In this document: in pieces, positions 1 to 8,052 of the stretch
Layout: every line of letters begins with the position of its first letter
Position numbering within the stretch: position 1 is the stretch's first letter
NCBI GenBank assembly: GCA_944332205.1
Contig: CALVJN010000009.1
Span: 1-47,116 of the forward strand
Direction: 5' to 3'
Origin: an uncultured Bacilli bacterium
GTDB taxonomy: Bacteria; Bacillota_I; Bacilli_A; RF39; UBA660
DNA: 47,116 bases
The notes under the pieces: generated by a model
What the model was told of the DNA's origin: nothing
The model's input: only the letters and a program-made list of their open reading frames with translations
Databases searched by the model: none
Program-made: the position numbers and the translations under genes

Positions 1-2
1 CA

Positions 3-1073
3 GAAGAAGAAATAGAGAGTTATTTTGTATGGATACCAAAGTATAGTTATAAGTTATGGGATTTAGGAAATTATACAAGTAATACAGAAATAGATGAAAG
101 TAAAGTACATTCAATAGATATAAGATTTGGCAACATCAACACAAGTGATACTGTAGAAGGAGAATGTACAACACCGAAAGTATCAGGAGAAAGTGGAAAC
201 TGTGAAGTAGGAGATTATATGACCCATCCAGCATTCTTAGCCTTTAATACGACAGGAATGTGGGTAGGAAAGTTTGAGACAGGATATGATGGTGCAACAA
301 GTGAAAGGGAAGCGAAAAAAGATACAACAGAAGTAGATAAAATAATAGTAAAACCAAATGTCTACAGCTGGAGATATATTCAATTAGTCAATTCATTTAC
401 AATAAGTTATAATTACCAAAGAGAATTAGATTCTCATATGATGAAGAATACAGAATGGGGAGCAGTAGCCTATTTATCACATTCTATTTATGGAATAAAT
501 AGTGAAATGAGGATTAATAACTATTCTGAACTAAAAACAGGATATGCAGCAACAACAGAAGAGGGAAGTAGTAGTACAACAGAAGTCGCAATGTGGAATA
601 CTCCTACAGGATATTTAGCAAGTACAACAGGAAATATAACAGGAATATATGATATGTCAGGAGGAGCAGAAGAATATGTAATGGGAGTAATGAAAGATGC
701 AAATGGCAATTTAATGTCAGGTTGGGATTCTACTTGGAATTCAGGATTTAATGGAACATTAATGGATGGGAGTAGTTTTACAAATGGAATAGATTTTCCA
801 GAGTCAAAATATTATGATGTTTATAATTATAGTACAAGTGATACTGATTATTCACGAAGAATATTAGGAGATGCAACAGGAGAGATGGGACCATTTCAAA
901 GTGATATATCGTCATGGTATAGTAATGGTGCACGTTTTCTTAAACCTGACATCCCTTGGTTCTTACGTGGTGGCCACTATTTCAGTAATCTTAGATCTGG
1001 AGAGTTCTATTTCTACAGCAACCATGGGCATGTTTTCGATATCATTTCCTTTCGTTTGGTTTTGAGTGTATAG
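3..1073 (+). CDS. FGE-sulfatase/C-lectin-like surface protein, 5' truncated by window edge
   Basis: The frame is open from base 3, so the gene begins upstream; about 356 codons are visible. The fold assignment rests on the family pattern DSHMMKNTEWGAVAYLSHS, then GIYDMSGGAEEYVMGV, then a C-terminal RGG...G.F.F...G...SFRLVL block, as in formylglycine-generating-enzyme-like (C-type lectin fold) proteins of gut Firmicutes. No catalytic role is implied; such proteins are usually display or ligand-binding scaffolds. The last ~145 bp differ sharply from the rest: Arg becomes CGT instead of AGA/AGG and codons ending in C or T dominate. This matches a DGR target whose 3' end is rewritten (separate entry). 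A strong terminator follows. Family assignment is good; the actual ligand and localisation are unknown because the N-terminus is missing. Confidence 0.8.
   Translation, partial: EEEIESYFVWIPKYSYKLWDLGNYTSNTEIDESKVHSIDIRFGNINTSDTVEGECTTPKVSGESGNCEVGDYMTHPAFLAFNTTGMWVGKFETGYDGATSEREAKKDTTEVDKIIVKPNVYSWRYIQLVNSFTISYNYQRELDSHMMKNTEWGAVAYLSHSIYGINSEMRINNYSELKTGYAATTEEGSSSTTEVAMWNTPTGYLASTTGNITGIYDMSGGAEEYVMGVMKDANGNLMSGWDSTWNSGFNGTLMDGSSFTNGIDFPESKYYDVYNYSTSDTDYSRRILGDATGEMGPFQSDISSWYSNGARFLKPDIPWFLRGGHYFSNLRSGEFYFYSNHGHVFDIISFRLVLSV
928..1073 (+). other. Candidate DGR variable region (VR) at gene 3' end
   Basis: After the motif WFLRGG, nearly every codon at non-structural positions is of the form NNC or NNT (CAC, TAT, TTC, AGT, AAT, CTT, TCT, TAC, AGC, AAC, CAT, GTT, GAT, ATC, ATT), while scaffold residues (RGG, G, F, F, G, SFRLVL) are kept. 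AAC/AAT template codons mutated at both adenines give exactly this set (H, Y, F, S, N, L, D, I, V). Base composition and codon choice change abruptly here compared with the upstream coding region. Known: adenine-directed mutagenic retrohoming diversifies the C-terminal lectin fold in DGR targets. Inferred: this is a VR; the template repeat and reverse transcriptase are not visible in the window. Confidence 0.6.
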
Positions 1074-1160
1074 TCGTAATAGTTAACCATGATATTTGTT
1101 GTTTGATACATGAATAAAGTATTAATAAATACAAATTTTATATTAAAAAATATTTTAATT

Positions 1161-1194
1161 ATGTCAATTGCAAAAAGCAAATGACATTTTTTTT
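1161..1194 (+). terminator. Rho-independent terminator after FGE-like gene
   Basis: An 11-bp stem with one A/A mismatch (atgtcaattgc / gcaaatgacat), a five-A loop and a run of eight T. Confidence 0.8.
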
Positions 1195-1227
1195 GCAGTA
1201 AATTTTATGTAATATTTTAATAAATAG

Positions 1228-1257
1228 TTGAATTAAACAATTTATATTTGCTATAAT
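1228..1257 (+). promoter_or_regulatory. Putative sigma-70 promoter of the tsa operon
   Basis: A TTGAAT -35-like hexamer at 1228-1233 and a perfect TATAAT at 1252-1257, 18 bp apart. The start codon of tsaE follows only 16 bp after the -10, so the leader is very short. Confidence 0.55.
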
Positions 1258-1273
1258 ATTTTTGGTGATAAGG

Positions 1274-1726
1274 ATGGAATATAAAATAACTACTAGAGAT
1301 GAAAGAGAAACTATTCAAATTGCTCAAAATATTGAATCTGAAAAGTTTGAAAATATGATTATATGTTTAGATGGAGATTTGGGAAGTGGAAAAACAGTTT
1401 TTACTAAAGGTTTTGCTCAAGCACTTGGTATTGATGAAAATATAACTTCTCCAACATTTAGTATAATAAAAGAATATAATTCCGGAGAAATGCCACTATA
1501 CCATATGGATGTATACCGTTTAGATGGAAAGATAGATGGCGTTGGGATTGAGGATTATTTTAATAAAAATGGAATTGTTATTATTGAATGGGCAGATACA
1601 ATAAAAAATTATTTACCAGCAGAACGATTAGACATAAAAATAAAAGTAATTGATGAAGATACAAGATTATTTGTTTTCACACCACATGGTAAAGCTTATG
1701 AAGATGTTTGTGATGCGGTATTATGA
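1274..1726 (+). CDS. tsaE: tRNA t6A biosynthesis ATPase TsaE
   Basis: TsaE is the small ATPase that cycles the TsaB-TsaD complex making N6-threonylcarbamoyladenosine at A37 of ANN-decoding tRNAs. The P-loop GDLGSGKT sits near residues 35-42, followed by the family segments SPTF and YHMDVYRL and the late II(I)EWAD motif. Length (150 aa) is normal. I chose ATG 1274 because GGTGAT (extended Shine-Dalgarno) lies 4 nt upstream; an in-frame TTG at 1262 would sit on that ribosome site. The stop overlaps the tsaB start (ATGA), so the two are translationally coupled. It is the first gene of tsaE-tsaB-rimI-tsaD. Confidence 0.95.
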   Translation: MEYKITTRDERETIQIAQNIESEKFENMIICLDGDLGSGKTVFTKGFAQALGIDENITSPTFSIIKEYNSGEMPLYHMDVYRLDGKIDGVGIEDYFNKNGIVIIEWADTIKNYLPAERLDIKIKVIDEDTRLFVFTPHGKAYEDVCDAVL

Positions 1727-2361
1727 AAACATTTTATTTAGATACTTCATCTAATTTTTTATATACTGCTATTTTGGAAGACGAAGTAATAATTGATGAA
1801 ATAAAAGAAAAACTAGAAAAAGATTTATCTAAGCGTACATTACCAAAAATTAAAGAAATGTTATTAAAAAATAATATTTCTTTTGATGATATAAAAAAAA
1901 TAATTGCTGTAAATGGACCGGGTTCATTTACAGGAATTAGAATTGGTCTAACTATAGCTAAAACACTAGCCTGGGCAAAGAACATTCCAATTATTCAAAT
2001 ATCTAGCTTAGAAGCAATGGCATTATCAAATAATATAGAAAATATAGATTATATTGTTCCAATAATCGATGCTAGACGTAATTTTGTATTTTCAACAATT
2101 TATGATAATAATAACAAGCAGTTTATACTTAAAGAACAATATATAAACTTAAATACATTATATGCAGTATTAGATAGCATTACTGGAAATATTTTGTTTG
2201 TAACAAATGATAACATTGAAACAAAATATAATAAGATAAATTATGAACCAAACATTTCTAGAATTGTTAAAGTAACAAAAAATAGATTAGAGATTAATCC
2301 ACATAAAATTGATGCTAATTATTTAAAATTAACGGAAGCTGAAGAAAAATATGATAATTGA
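1723..2361 (+). CDS. tsaB: tRNA t6A biosynthesis protein TsaB
   Basis: TsaB is the inactive ASKHA-fold partner that dimerises with TsaD in t6A synthesis. The protein opens with the fold's phosphate-1-like segment (FYLDTSSNFL) and has the diagnostic NGPGSFTGIRIGL block at about residues 63-75. At 212 aa it is slightly short, because the C-terminal region is compact. It overlaps tsaE by 4 nt and rimI by 11 nt, which indicates tight translational coupling in one operon. Confidence 0.93.
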   Translation: MKTFYLDTSSNFLYTAILEDEVIIDEIKEKLEKDLSKRTLPKIKEMLLKNNISFDDIKKIIAVNGPGSFTGIRIGLTIAKTLAWAKNIPIIQISSLEAMALSNNIENIDYIVPIIDARRNFVFSTIYDNNNKQFILKEQYINLNTLYAVLDSITGNILFVTNDNIETKYNKINYEPNISRIVKVTKNRLEINPHKIDANYLKLTEAEEKYDN

Positions 2362-2782
2362 TTTGACAATAAGTAATGTTGATTTAATAAATAGATTAGA
2401 AAAACAATTTCCTTATTTTTTTTTATCTAATAATGAAATAATTAAAGATTTAAACAATAATGTATTTAGTAAATACTTTATTTATGTTAAAGAAAGTAAT
2501 ATAATAGGATTTGTAAATTATTTTGACATATATGACAGATATGAAATTGTTAATATATTTGTAACTGCAACATATCGAAATAAGAAAATTGGTTCTAAAA
2601 TGCTTGAACATTTAATAAAATTAGGGGAAAAACAAAATATAAAAAATATCACACTTGAAGTAAAAAAAGATAATATAGTAGCTATTAATTTATATAAAAA
2701 GTATAATTTTGAAATAGTAGCAATAAGAAAACTTTATTATCAAGGAATAGACGGATTATTAATGGAAAGAAAGATGATGTAA
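2351..2782 (+). CDS. rimI: RimI-type GNAT N-acetyltransferase
   Basis: A GNAT-fold acetyltransferase of RimI type, which acetylates the N-terminus of ribosomal protein S18 in model bacteria. The acetyl-CoA pyrophosphate-binding loop RNKKIGSKML is at about residues 76-85. The C-terminal NLYKKYNF segment is typical of RimI (NLYKKLGF-like). The gene lies between tsaB and tsaD, the usual place for rimI in Bacillota. It overlaps tsaB by 11 nt and ends directly against the tsaD start. Substrate is inferred from family and position only. Confidence 0.85.
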   Translation: MIIDLTISNVDLINRLEKQFPYFFLSNNEIIKDLNNNVFSKYFIYVKESNIIGFVNYFDIYDRYEIVNIFVTATYRNKKIGSKMLEHLIKLGEKQNIKNITLEVKKDNIVAINLYKKYNFEIVAIRKLYYQGIDGLLMERKMM

Positions 2783-3784
2783 ATGAAAGATACTTACATA
2801 TTAGCTATTGAAAGCAGTTGCGATGAAACCAGTTGCGCTATAGTAAAAAATGGTCAAGAAGATATTGCAACTGTTATACTGTCTCAAATTGATATACATA
2901 CAAACTTTGGAGGTGTAGTGCCAGAAATTGCAAGTCGGCAACATATAAAAAATATAACGATAGTAATTGAAGATTGTTTGAAAAAAGCTAATATGAAAAT
3001 TGAAGATATTGATGCGATTGCCGTTACATATGGACCTGGTTTAGTTGGATCATTACTAGTAGGACTAGAAGCGGCTAAAACTTTATCATTAATTTATAAT
3101 AAACCTTTAATTCCAGTAAATCATATAATTGGTCATATATATGCTAATAATATAGAGAAAAAAATGGAATATCCATTAATTGCATTAGTAATTAGTGGTG
3201 GACATACTGAATTGATTCTTATGAAAGATGAATATGAATTTGAAAAAATTGGTGGAACTCTAGATGATGCAGTTGGTGAAACCTATGATAAAGTAGCAAG
3301 GGTAATTGATGTTGGATATCCAGGTGGACCAGTAATAGATAAGCTTTCAGCAAAAGGAAGCCATGAATATGATTTACCAATACCTTTAAATGATAACAGT
3401 TATAACTTTAGCTTTAGCGGCTTAAAAAGTGCTGTAATTAATTTAGCACATAAAATGGAACAAAGAAATGAAAAACTAAACAAAGAAAACTTAGCTAAAT
3501 CATTTCAAGATGTCATAGTAGAATCTATTACAAAAAAGACAATTAAAGCATTAAAGGATAAAAATGTAAAAAGATTAATTTTAGCTGGTGGAGTAGCTGC
3601 TAATCAAGGTATTAGAAATAAACTAGAAGAAATTTGTAAAAAAGAAAATATTGAGTATAATTTCCCTAATATTAAATATTGTACAGATAATGCTACAATG
3701 ATTGGAGCAGCAGCATACTATGCATATAAGAAAGGAATAACAGCGACAATAGATTTAAATGCAGTTTCAAACGAAGAATTATAG
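2783..3784 (+). CDS. tsaD: tRNA N6-adenosine threonylcarbamoyltransferase TsaD
   Basis: TsaD transfers the threonylcarbamoyl group from threonylcarbamoyl-AMP to A37 of tRNA. Seen: the N-terminal AIESSCDETS, PGLVGSLLVGL, the metal-binding pair in NHIIGH (His114 and His118), ISGGHTEL, NFSFSGLKSA, and the late DNATMIGAAA block that completes nucleotide/metal binding. Length, 333 aa, is standard. The start abuts the rimI stop with no gap; the ribosome site must lie in the end of rimI (aaagaaagatg). This is the last t6A gene; a Lys-rich membrane protein follows 11 nt later with its own strong GGAGG. Confidence 0.96.
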   Translation: MKDTYILAIESSCDETSCAIVKNGQEDIATVILSQIDIHTNFGGVVPEIASRQHIKNITIVIEDCLKKANMKIEDIDAIAVTYGPGLVGSLLVGLEAAKTLSLIYNKPLIPVNHIIGHIYANNIEKKMEYPLIALVISGGHTELILMKDEYEFEKIGGTLDDAVGETYDKVARVIDVGYPGGPVIDKLSAKGSHEYDLPIPLNDNSYNFSFSGLKSAVINLAHKMEQRNEKLNKENLAKSFQDVIVESITKKTIKALKDKNVKRLILAGGVAANQGIRNKLEEICKKENIEYNFPNIKYCTDNATMIGAAAYYAYKKGITATIDLNAVSNEEL

Positions 3785-3795
3785 GAGGAATTTTT

Positions 3796-4857
3796 ATGAG
3801 TGAAAAGGAAAATTTAAAAAAAAGAATTAACATAAAAAATAAAAAAGATGCGATAAAAAAATTATCTCAGACTACTAAAAAAACAAAACAAAGTAAAAAA
3901 ACACTTTCCAATAAAAAAGTAATCGCTCATGAAAATAAAAAAACAAGTTCTAAAAGTATAAAAGACAAAAAAGAAAATATCATTTTACATAATACGGAAA
4001 TTGATAAAAAAAATACTAATAAAGAAAAAACAAATTCTAAAAAAACAACTAAAAATAAAAAAGTAGAAAATTCAAAAAATAATATAAAGACAATTGTTAA
4101 AAAAGAAAACAATGAAAATATAAAACAAAATAAAATAAAAAGAATTTCCAATAATTTAGGAAATAAATTAAAAGATAAAATTTTTGAAGAACTAAAAGAT
4201 GAAGATTTAAAAAAATCAACAAAAGATAATAAGAAAACAACAAAAAAGTCAAAGCTAATAATATTTTTATTTATCTGCATAGTAATTATTGGCATTGTTA
4301 TATTTGTTAAAAAAAATAATATAATTGATGAAGAATTAAAAAAATACAAAGAATTTTCAATTGGTGAAAAAGTAATACTTTCTGATAATTCTATTTGGTA
4401 CGTAATAGAAAACAGTAGCAGTAATACAAAGACTGTAAAACTTTTAAAAGAAAATCAAATAGATATAAATAACGATGGCAAATTTGATAATAATGACAAG
4501 ATGAAATTCTATAATAAAAATGAGTATTTATTTGATTCAAGTGATAAAGCAAGTATAGCTTATTATCTTAATAATGAATATAAAAAGTCTATTAGTGAAA
4601 AGATTGATGGTATTGAAGCAATTCATCTATTAACATCAAAAGAATATGTAAATATACGAGAAAAGATGGGATATGATTATGAATGGACAACAGGAAATTG
4701 GTTGGCTAACGAGTCACTAGGCACTTGGTGGTTAGATTCATCTCAAAATGGAAAAATATATGTTGTAAATATAATAGGAAGCTATAAACTTTCTAATGCA
4801 ACAGAAGTAAATTATGTAAGACCAGTTATTACTGTTAATAAAGATAGTTTAGAATAA
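3796..4857 (+). CDS. Lys-rich single-pass membrane protein with DUF6273-like external domain
   Basis: Not a protein of known function. Residues 1-150 are extremely rich in Lys, Asn, Thr and Ser and probably disordered and cytoplasmic. One membrane segment spans about residues 154-171. The remaining ~180 residues form a domain ending GYDYEWTTGNWL, WWLDS and NYVRPVITV, which resembles the DUF6273-type domain of gut Firmicutes surface proteins. Residues 223-234 form a perfect EF-hand/dockerin-type calcium loop (D-x-N-x-DG-x-x-D-x-x-D). The ribosome site GGAGG precedes ATG 3796. It lies 11 nt after tsaD and probably shares its transcript; a bidirectional terminator follows. Role unknown. Confidence 0.75.
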   Translation: MSEKENLKKRINIKNKKDAIKKLSQTTKKTKQSKKTLSNKKVIAHENKKTSSKSIKDKKENIILHNTEIDKKNTNKEKTNSKKTTKNKKVENSKNNIKTIVKKENNENIKQNKIKRISNNLGNKLKDKIFEELKDEDLKKSTKDNKKTTKKSKLIIFLFICIVIIGIVIFVKKNNIIDEELKKYKEFSIGEKVILSDNSIWYVIENSSSNTKTVKLLKENQIDINNDGKFDNNDKMKFYNKNEYLFDSSDKASIAYYLNNEYKKSISEKIDGIEAIHLLTSKEYVNIREKMGYDYEWTTGNWLANESLGTWWLDSSQNGKIYVVNIIGSYKLSNATEVNYVRPVITVNKDSLE

Positions 4858-4886
4858 AAGAGCTTTAATAATTTAAAGCTCTTTTA
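4855..4886. terminator. Bidirectional terminator between convergent genes
   Basis: A perfect 14-bp inverted repeat (taaaagagctttaa / ttaaagctctttta) around a 4-nt loop. It contains the stop codons of both flanking convergent genes and ends in T-rich sequence on both strands. Confidence 0.85.
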
Positions 4887-5855
4887 AAATCTAAATTTTG
4901 GTTTTTTATTTTTTATTTTCCAGTTTAAACCTGTGGAATAAGATAAATTAAATTTAGATATGTCTATTTGTTTATTCTTTTCAAAATATAAAAAAACATC
5001 ATAAATTAAATTGCAACATTTTTCTATTGCAACATTATATAATTCATCAAAAGAAAAATTATATTTTTTATTAGTATCGTATGGATATAGCCAACTTTTC
5101 TTAGAATTATTTAAATAATAATCAGGATTTTTATAACTGTAAGAATATGATAAAAATTTAGAATTTAATATTGTTTTAGGACTTAAAACATCAAAAAATT
5201 TGTAACATAATATTTTATAACCATATGGATCATGTCTTAAATATTTAAATGAAAGTTTCATATCATAAATACTTTTTAAATAGTCTTTTGTAAAATTTTT
5301 ATAATTAAAAACCTCTAAAAAAGTTTTATCCATAACTACTTGTAATTGATTTGAAAAATTTCTAATTTTAAAAACTTCGCTGTAAACCTTATATTTTTTG
5401 TTATTAAATCCCTTTTTATTTAACATATAAATATCTAAAAAAGTTTCCATTTCATGATGCTTTGCATTATACTTAAAAGTTTCTTTTCTTTTTTTGTTAA
5501 ATATCCCACAATTATATTCAACATATGGATGAATAGTAGAATCTAAGATATAATGTGTAATTAATCCATATACAAAAGTCATAACAATAATATTTTTTTC
5601 TAGACCATAATCTTTAATATTTTTTAATAAAACATCGAAAAACATATCACATTTATTATGATGAAAAAATCCGGCAAAATCACGTTTATTTTTGCTTTTT
5701 TTTGTTATTGGAAAATAAATATTAAAAAAGTTAAAAGGATCCATACTCTGTGCAAATATAGCCAAATAATTACTATCAAAACTAATATTTTTTTCTTTTT
5801 TCAATTTATTCATAACATCGTTAGCAAAGAAAAAATGCGTAACAGTTCCTGCCAT
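4884..5855 (-). CDS. Zinc-dependent phospholipase C-like protein (PF00882 type)
   Basis: The N-terminus MAGTVTHFFFANDV, a DPFNFF segment, FFHHNKC, and GLITHYILDSTIHPYVEYNC match the zinc-dependent phospholipase C/S1-P1 nuclease-like family of Bacillota, where His and Asp residues of these blocks bind zinc. A further H-x-E (AKHHEMET) near residue 143 supports this. There is no signal peptide, so the protein is probably cytoplasmic and may not be a secreted toxin-type lipase. Length is 323 aa. It is transcribed alone, convergent to the t6A operon and divergent from the Abi gene. Substrate not known. Confidence 0.8.
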   Translation of the reverse strand: MAGTVTHFFFANDVMNKLKKEKNISFDSNYLAIFAQSMDPFNFFNIYFPITKKSKNKRDFAGFFHHNKCDMFFDVLLKNIKDYGLEKNIIVMTFVYGLITHYILDSTIHPYVEYNCGIFNKKRKETFKYNAKHHEMETFLDIYMLNKKGFNNKKYKVYSEVFKIRNFSNQLQVVMDKTFLEVFNYKNFTKDYLKSIYDMKLSFKYLRHDPYGYKILCYKFFDVLSPKTILNSKFLSYSYSYKNPDYYLNNSKKSWLYPYDTNKKYNFSFDELYNVAIEKCCNLIYDVFLYFEKNKQIDISKFNLSYSTGLNWKIKNKKPKFRF

Positions 5856-5949
5856 ATTTACACCTCTTTCACAAAATTATATCATACTTTTCACTAGATT
5901 TTCATGTAATTATATTAATATATATGATATACTTATTTATGGTGATACT

Positions 5950-6888
5950 ATGAAAGATAAACAGTTCAAGAATTTAGATGAACAAGTAGAAATATTTAAG
6001 TATAAGGGGTTAATAATAAATGATGAAAAATATGCTAAAGAAGTATTATTAAGAGAAAATTATTTTTTCTTGAGTGGTTATAGACATTTATTTATGAATC
6101 CTGAAAATCCTAAATTTTATTTAGAAGGTACAACTTTTGAAGAACTTTATAGTCTGTTCCTTTTTGATAGGCAGTTTAGGAATATTATATTTAAAAATTT
6201 ATTAATTGTCGAAAATAATGCAAAATCTATTTTTTCTTATCAACTTTCTAAAAAATATGGTTATAAAGAGCATGATTATTTAAAACCAAGCAATTTTGAT
6301 ATGTCACCAGATAAAAGTAGGCAAGTTAATGATTTAATAAAAAAGATGAAAAGGCAAGTTAGAGTAAATGGTTCACAACATACAGCTACAGCGCATTATA
6401 TAAGTAATTATGGATATATTCCACTATGGGTATTAGTAAAAGTTTTATCTTTTGGTATTATTAGTGAGTTTTATTCCATATTAAAAATGGATGATAGAGT
6501 TTCTATTGCCAAAATATATAATATAAATGTTGAAGACTTAACAAATTATTTATCGTTACTTGCAAATTATAGAAATGTATGTGCACATGAAGATATTCTT
6601 TTCGAAAATAAAACTCAAAGAGAAATTAATAATACTGTTTATCACGCGCTATTGGGGATAAAAAAAGTAGATAATGAATATGTTCAAGGTAAAAATGATT
6701 TATTTGCTTTATTAATAATATTAAGACAACTACTTAGAAATGAGGATGTAAAAAATTTAATATTAGAAATTGATAGAGCACTAGAAAATTTAAAGCTTAA
6801 TTTACACACTATTACTATAGAAAAGGTATTAGACAGAATGGGATTTCCTCATAATTGGGAGGAAATTGCCAATATAGAAAAGAGGTAA
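5950..6888 (+). CDS. Abi family (AbiD/AbiF, Abi_2) HEPN-like abortive infection protein
   Basis: The N-terminal order ...YKGLIINDEKYA..., NYFFLSGYRHLF, GTTFEELYSLFLFDRQFRNII, then YIPLWVLVKVLSFGIISEFYSIL and LANYRNVCAHEDILF is the Abi_2 (PF07751) pattern. The last block holds an R-x4-H motif (Arg208, His213) of HEPN ribonuclease type. Known: AbiD/AbiF proteins give phage abortive infection, with RNA cleavage suspected. Length 312 aa is typical and the key motif is intact. GGTGAT sits 3 nt before the ATG, with a TATACT -10-like box upstream. The htrA-like gene starts 6 nt after its stop, so the two are probably cotranscribed. Function in this host is inferred. Confidence 0.88.
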   Translation: MKDKQFKNLDEQVEIFKYKGLIINDEKYAKEVLLRENYFFLSGYRHLFMNPENPKFYLEGTTFEELYSLFLFDRQFRNIIFKNLLIVENNAKSIFSYQLSKKYGYKEHDYLKPSNFDMSPDKSRQVNDLIKKMKRQVRVNGSQHTATAHYISNYGYIPLWVLVKVLSFGIISEFYSILKMDDRVSIAKIYNINVEDLTNYLSLLANYRNVCAHEDILFENKTQREINNTVYHALLGIKKVDNEYVQGKNDLFALLIILRQLLRNEDVKNLILEIDRALENLKLNLHTITIEKVLDRMGFPHNWEEIANIEKR

Positions 6889-6894
6889 TATTAT

Positions 6895-8010
6895 TTGAAA
6901 AATAAAATATTAATTTTTATAATTGTTTTTGTAGCATTTATATCTGGTGGTGGAATGATGTATCTTTTTGTAGGAGATCCTTTTACTACTAGTGATACTA
7001 ATTCATTAAATTCTACAAATTACAATAGCTGTAGTAACTGTATGAGTGGAACAATGGTTGTTAACAATGGTGGAATCACACAATCTGTTAATAAAATTTA
7101 TGATGCAGTTGTAATGGTAAAGAATTATCAAAAGAATACTTTAGCAGGTTCTGGTAGTGGATTTATCTATAAAAAAGATGATAAATATGGATACATAATG
7201 ACTAACCAACACGTTGTAGAAGATGCTACGACAGTAAAAGTAACTTTAGCTAGCGGTGAAACAATTGATGCAGATTTACTAGGTGGAGATGAGTACTTAG
7301 ATATAGCGATTGTAAGAATTCCAGTTTCTAAAGTTATATCTGTAGCAACTATCGGAACAACAGAAAATTTAAGTTTAGGAGATACTGTATTTACAATTGG
7401 TACCCCTGTTGGAGAGAACTATTTTAATTCTGTAACTGGCGGATATATATCAGGATTAGACAGAAAAGTAACTGTTAGTGTTCAAGCAAATTCTGATTGG
7501 GTACAAGAAGTAATTCAAATTGATGCAGCAATAAATCCTGGAAATAGTGGAGGACCACTTGTTAATTTTAACGGAGAAGTAATTGGAGTAACATCGCTTA
7601 AATTAGTGGATTCGACAATTGAAGGTATGGGATTTGCTATTAAAATTGAAGATGCAATGAAGCATGTAGAAGATTTAGAAAATGGTAAAAAGATTGAAAG
7701 ACCATTATTAGGCATAACTCACATAAATGCTACTGAAACATATACATTAAGACAATATGGAATATCACTTGCTTCTGATATAACATCTGGAGTAGTTGTA
7801 TTATCTGTCGAAGAAGGCTCAGCTGCTGATAAAGCTGGATTGAAGAAAGGTGATGTAGTAATTGGTTTAAATAATGATGAAGTAACTAATACAGCATATC
7901 TAAAGTATTTATTATATAAATATAGTGTTGGTGATGAAATTAAAATTACTTATATAAGAGATAATGAAACAAAAACAGCAACCGTGACATTGACAGACGC
8001 AGCAGATTAG
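6895..8010 (+). CDS. htrA: HtrA/DegP-like membrane-anchored serine protease with PDZ domain
   Basis: An envelope quality-control serine protease. An N-terminal membrane anchor (residues 4-26) leads through a linker to a trypsin-like domain with His106 (TNQHVV), Asp136 (YLDIAIV) and Ser218 (NPGNSGGPLV), so the triad is complete. One PDZ domain covers about residues 270-365. The start is TTG 6895, 6 nt after the Abi stop, with an AGAGGTAA ribosome site inside the end of that gene. Length 371 aa is normal for Gram-positive HtrA. Two cysteines lie in the linker (SCSNC), which is unusual for an exported Gram-positive protein. Confidence 0.93.
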   Translation: MKNKILIFIIVFVAFISGGGMMYLFVGDPFTTSDTNSLNSTNYNSCSNCMSGTMVVNNGGITQSVNKIYDAVVMVKNYQKNTLAGSGSGFIYKKDDKYGYIMTNQHVVEDATTVKVTLASGETIDADLLGGDEYLDIAIVRIPVSKVISVATIGTTENLSLGDTVFTIGTPVGENYFNSVTGGYISGLDRKVTVSVQANSDWVQEVIQIDAAINPGNSGGPLVNFNGEVIGVTSLKLVDSTIEGMGFAIKIEDAMKHVEDLENGKKIERPLLGITHINATETYTLRQYGISLASDITSGVVVLSVEEGSAADKAGLKKGDVVIGLNNDEVTNTAYLKYLLYKYSVGDEIKITYIRDNETKTATVTLTDAAD

Positions 8011-8052
8011 TTATATTATATAGTTAAACTTCAATAGAAAAGATGTGAACAT

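Noticed and set aside
521-709. Minus-strand 62-aa ORF inside the FGE-like gene
   Set aside because: Antisense shadow of a clearly coding plus-strand gene, with no ribosome site or family signal.
871-1065. Alternative-frame 64-aa ORF overlapping the proposed variable region
   Set aside because: It lies in another frame of the FGE-like gene; the RGG...SFRLVL frame carries the conserved family end.
3927-4349. Minus-strand 140-aa Phe/Leu-rich ORF
   Set aside because: Produced by the complement of the Lys-rich AAA-rich plus strand; no start signals.
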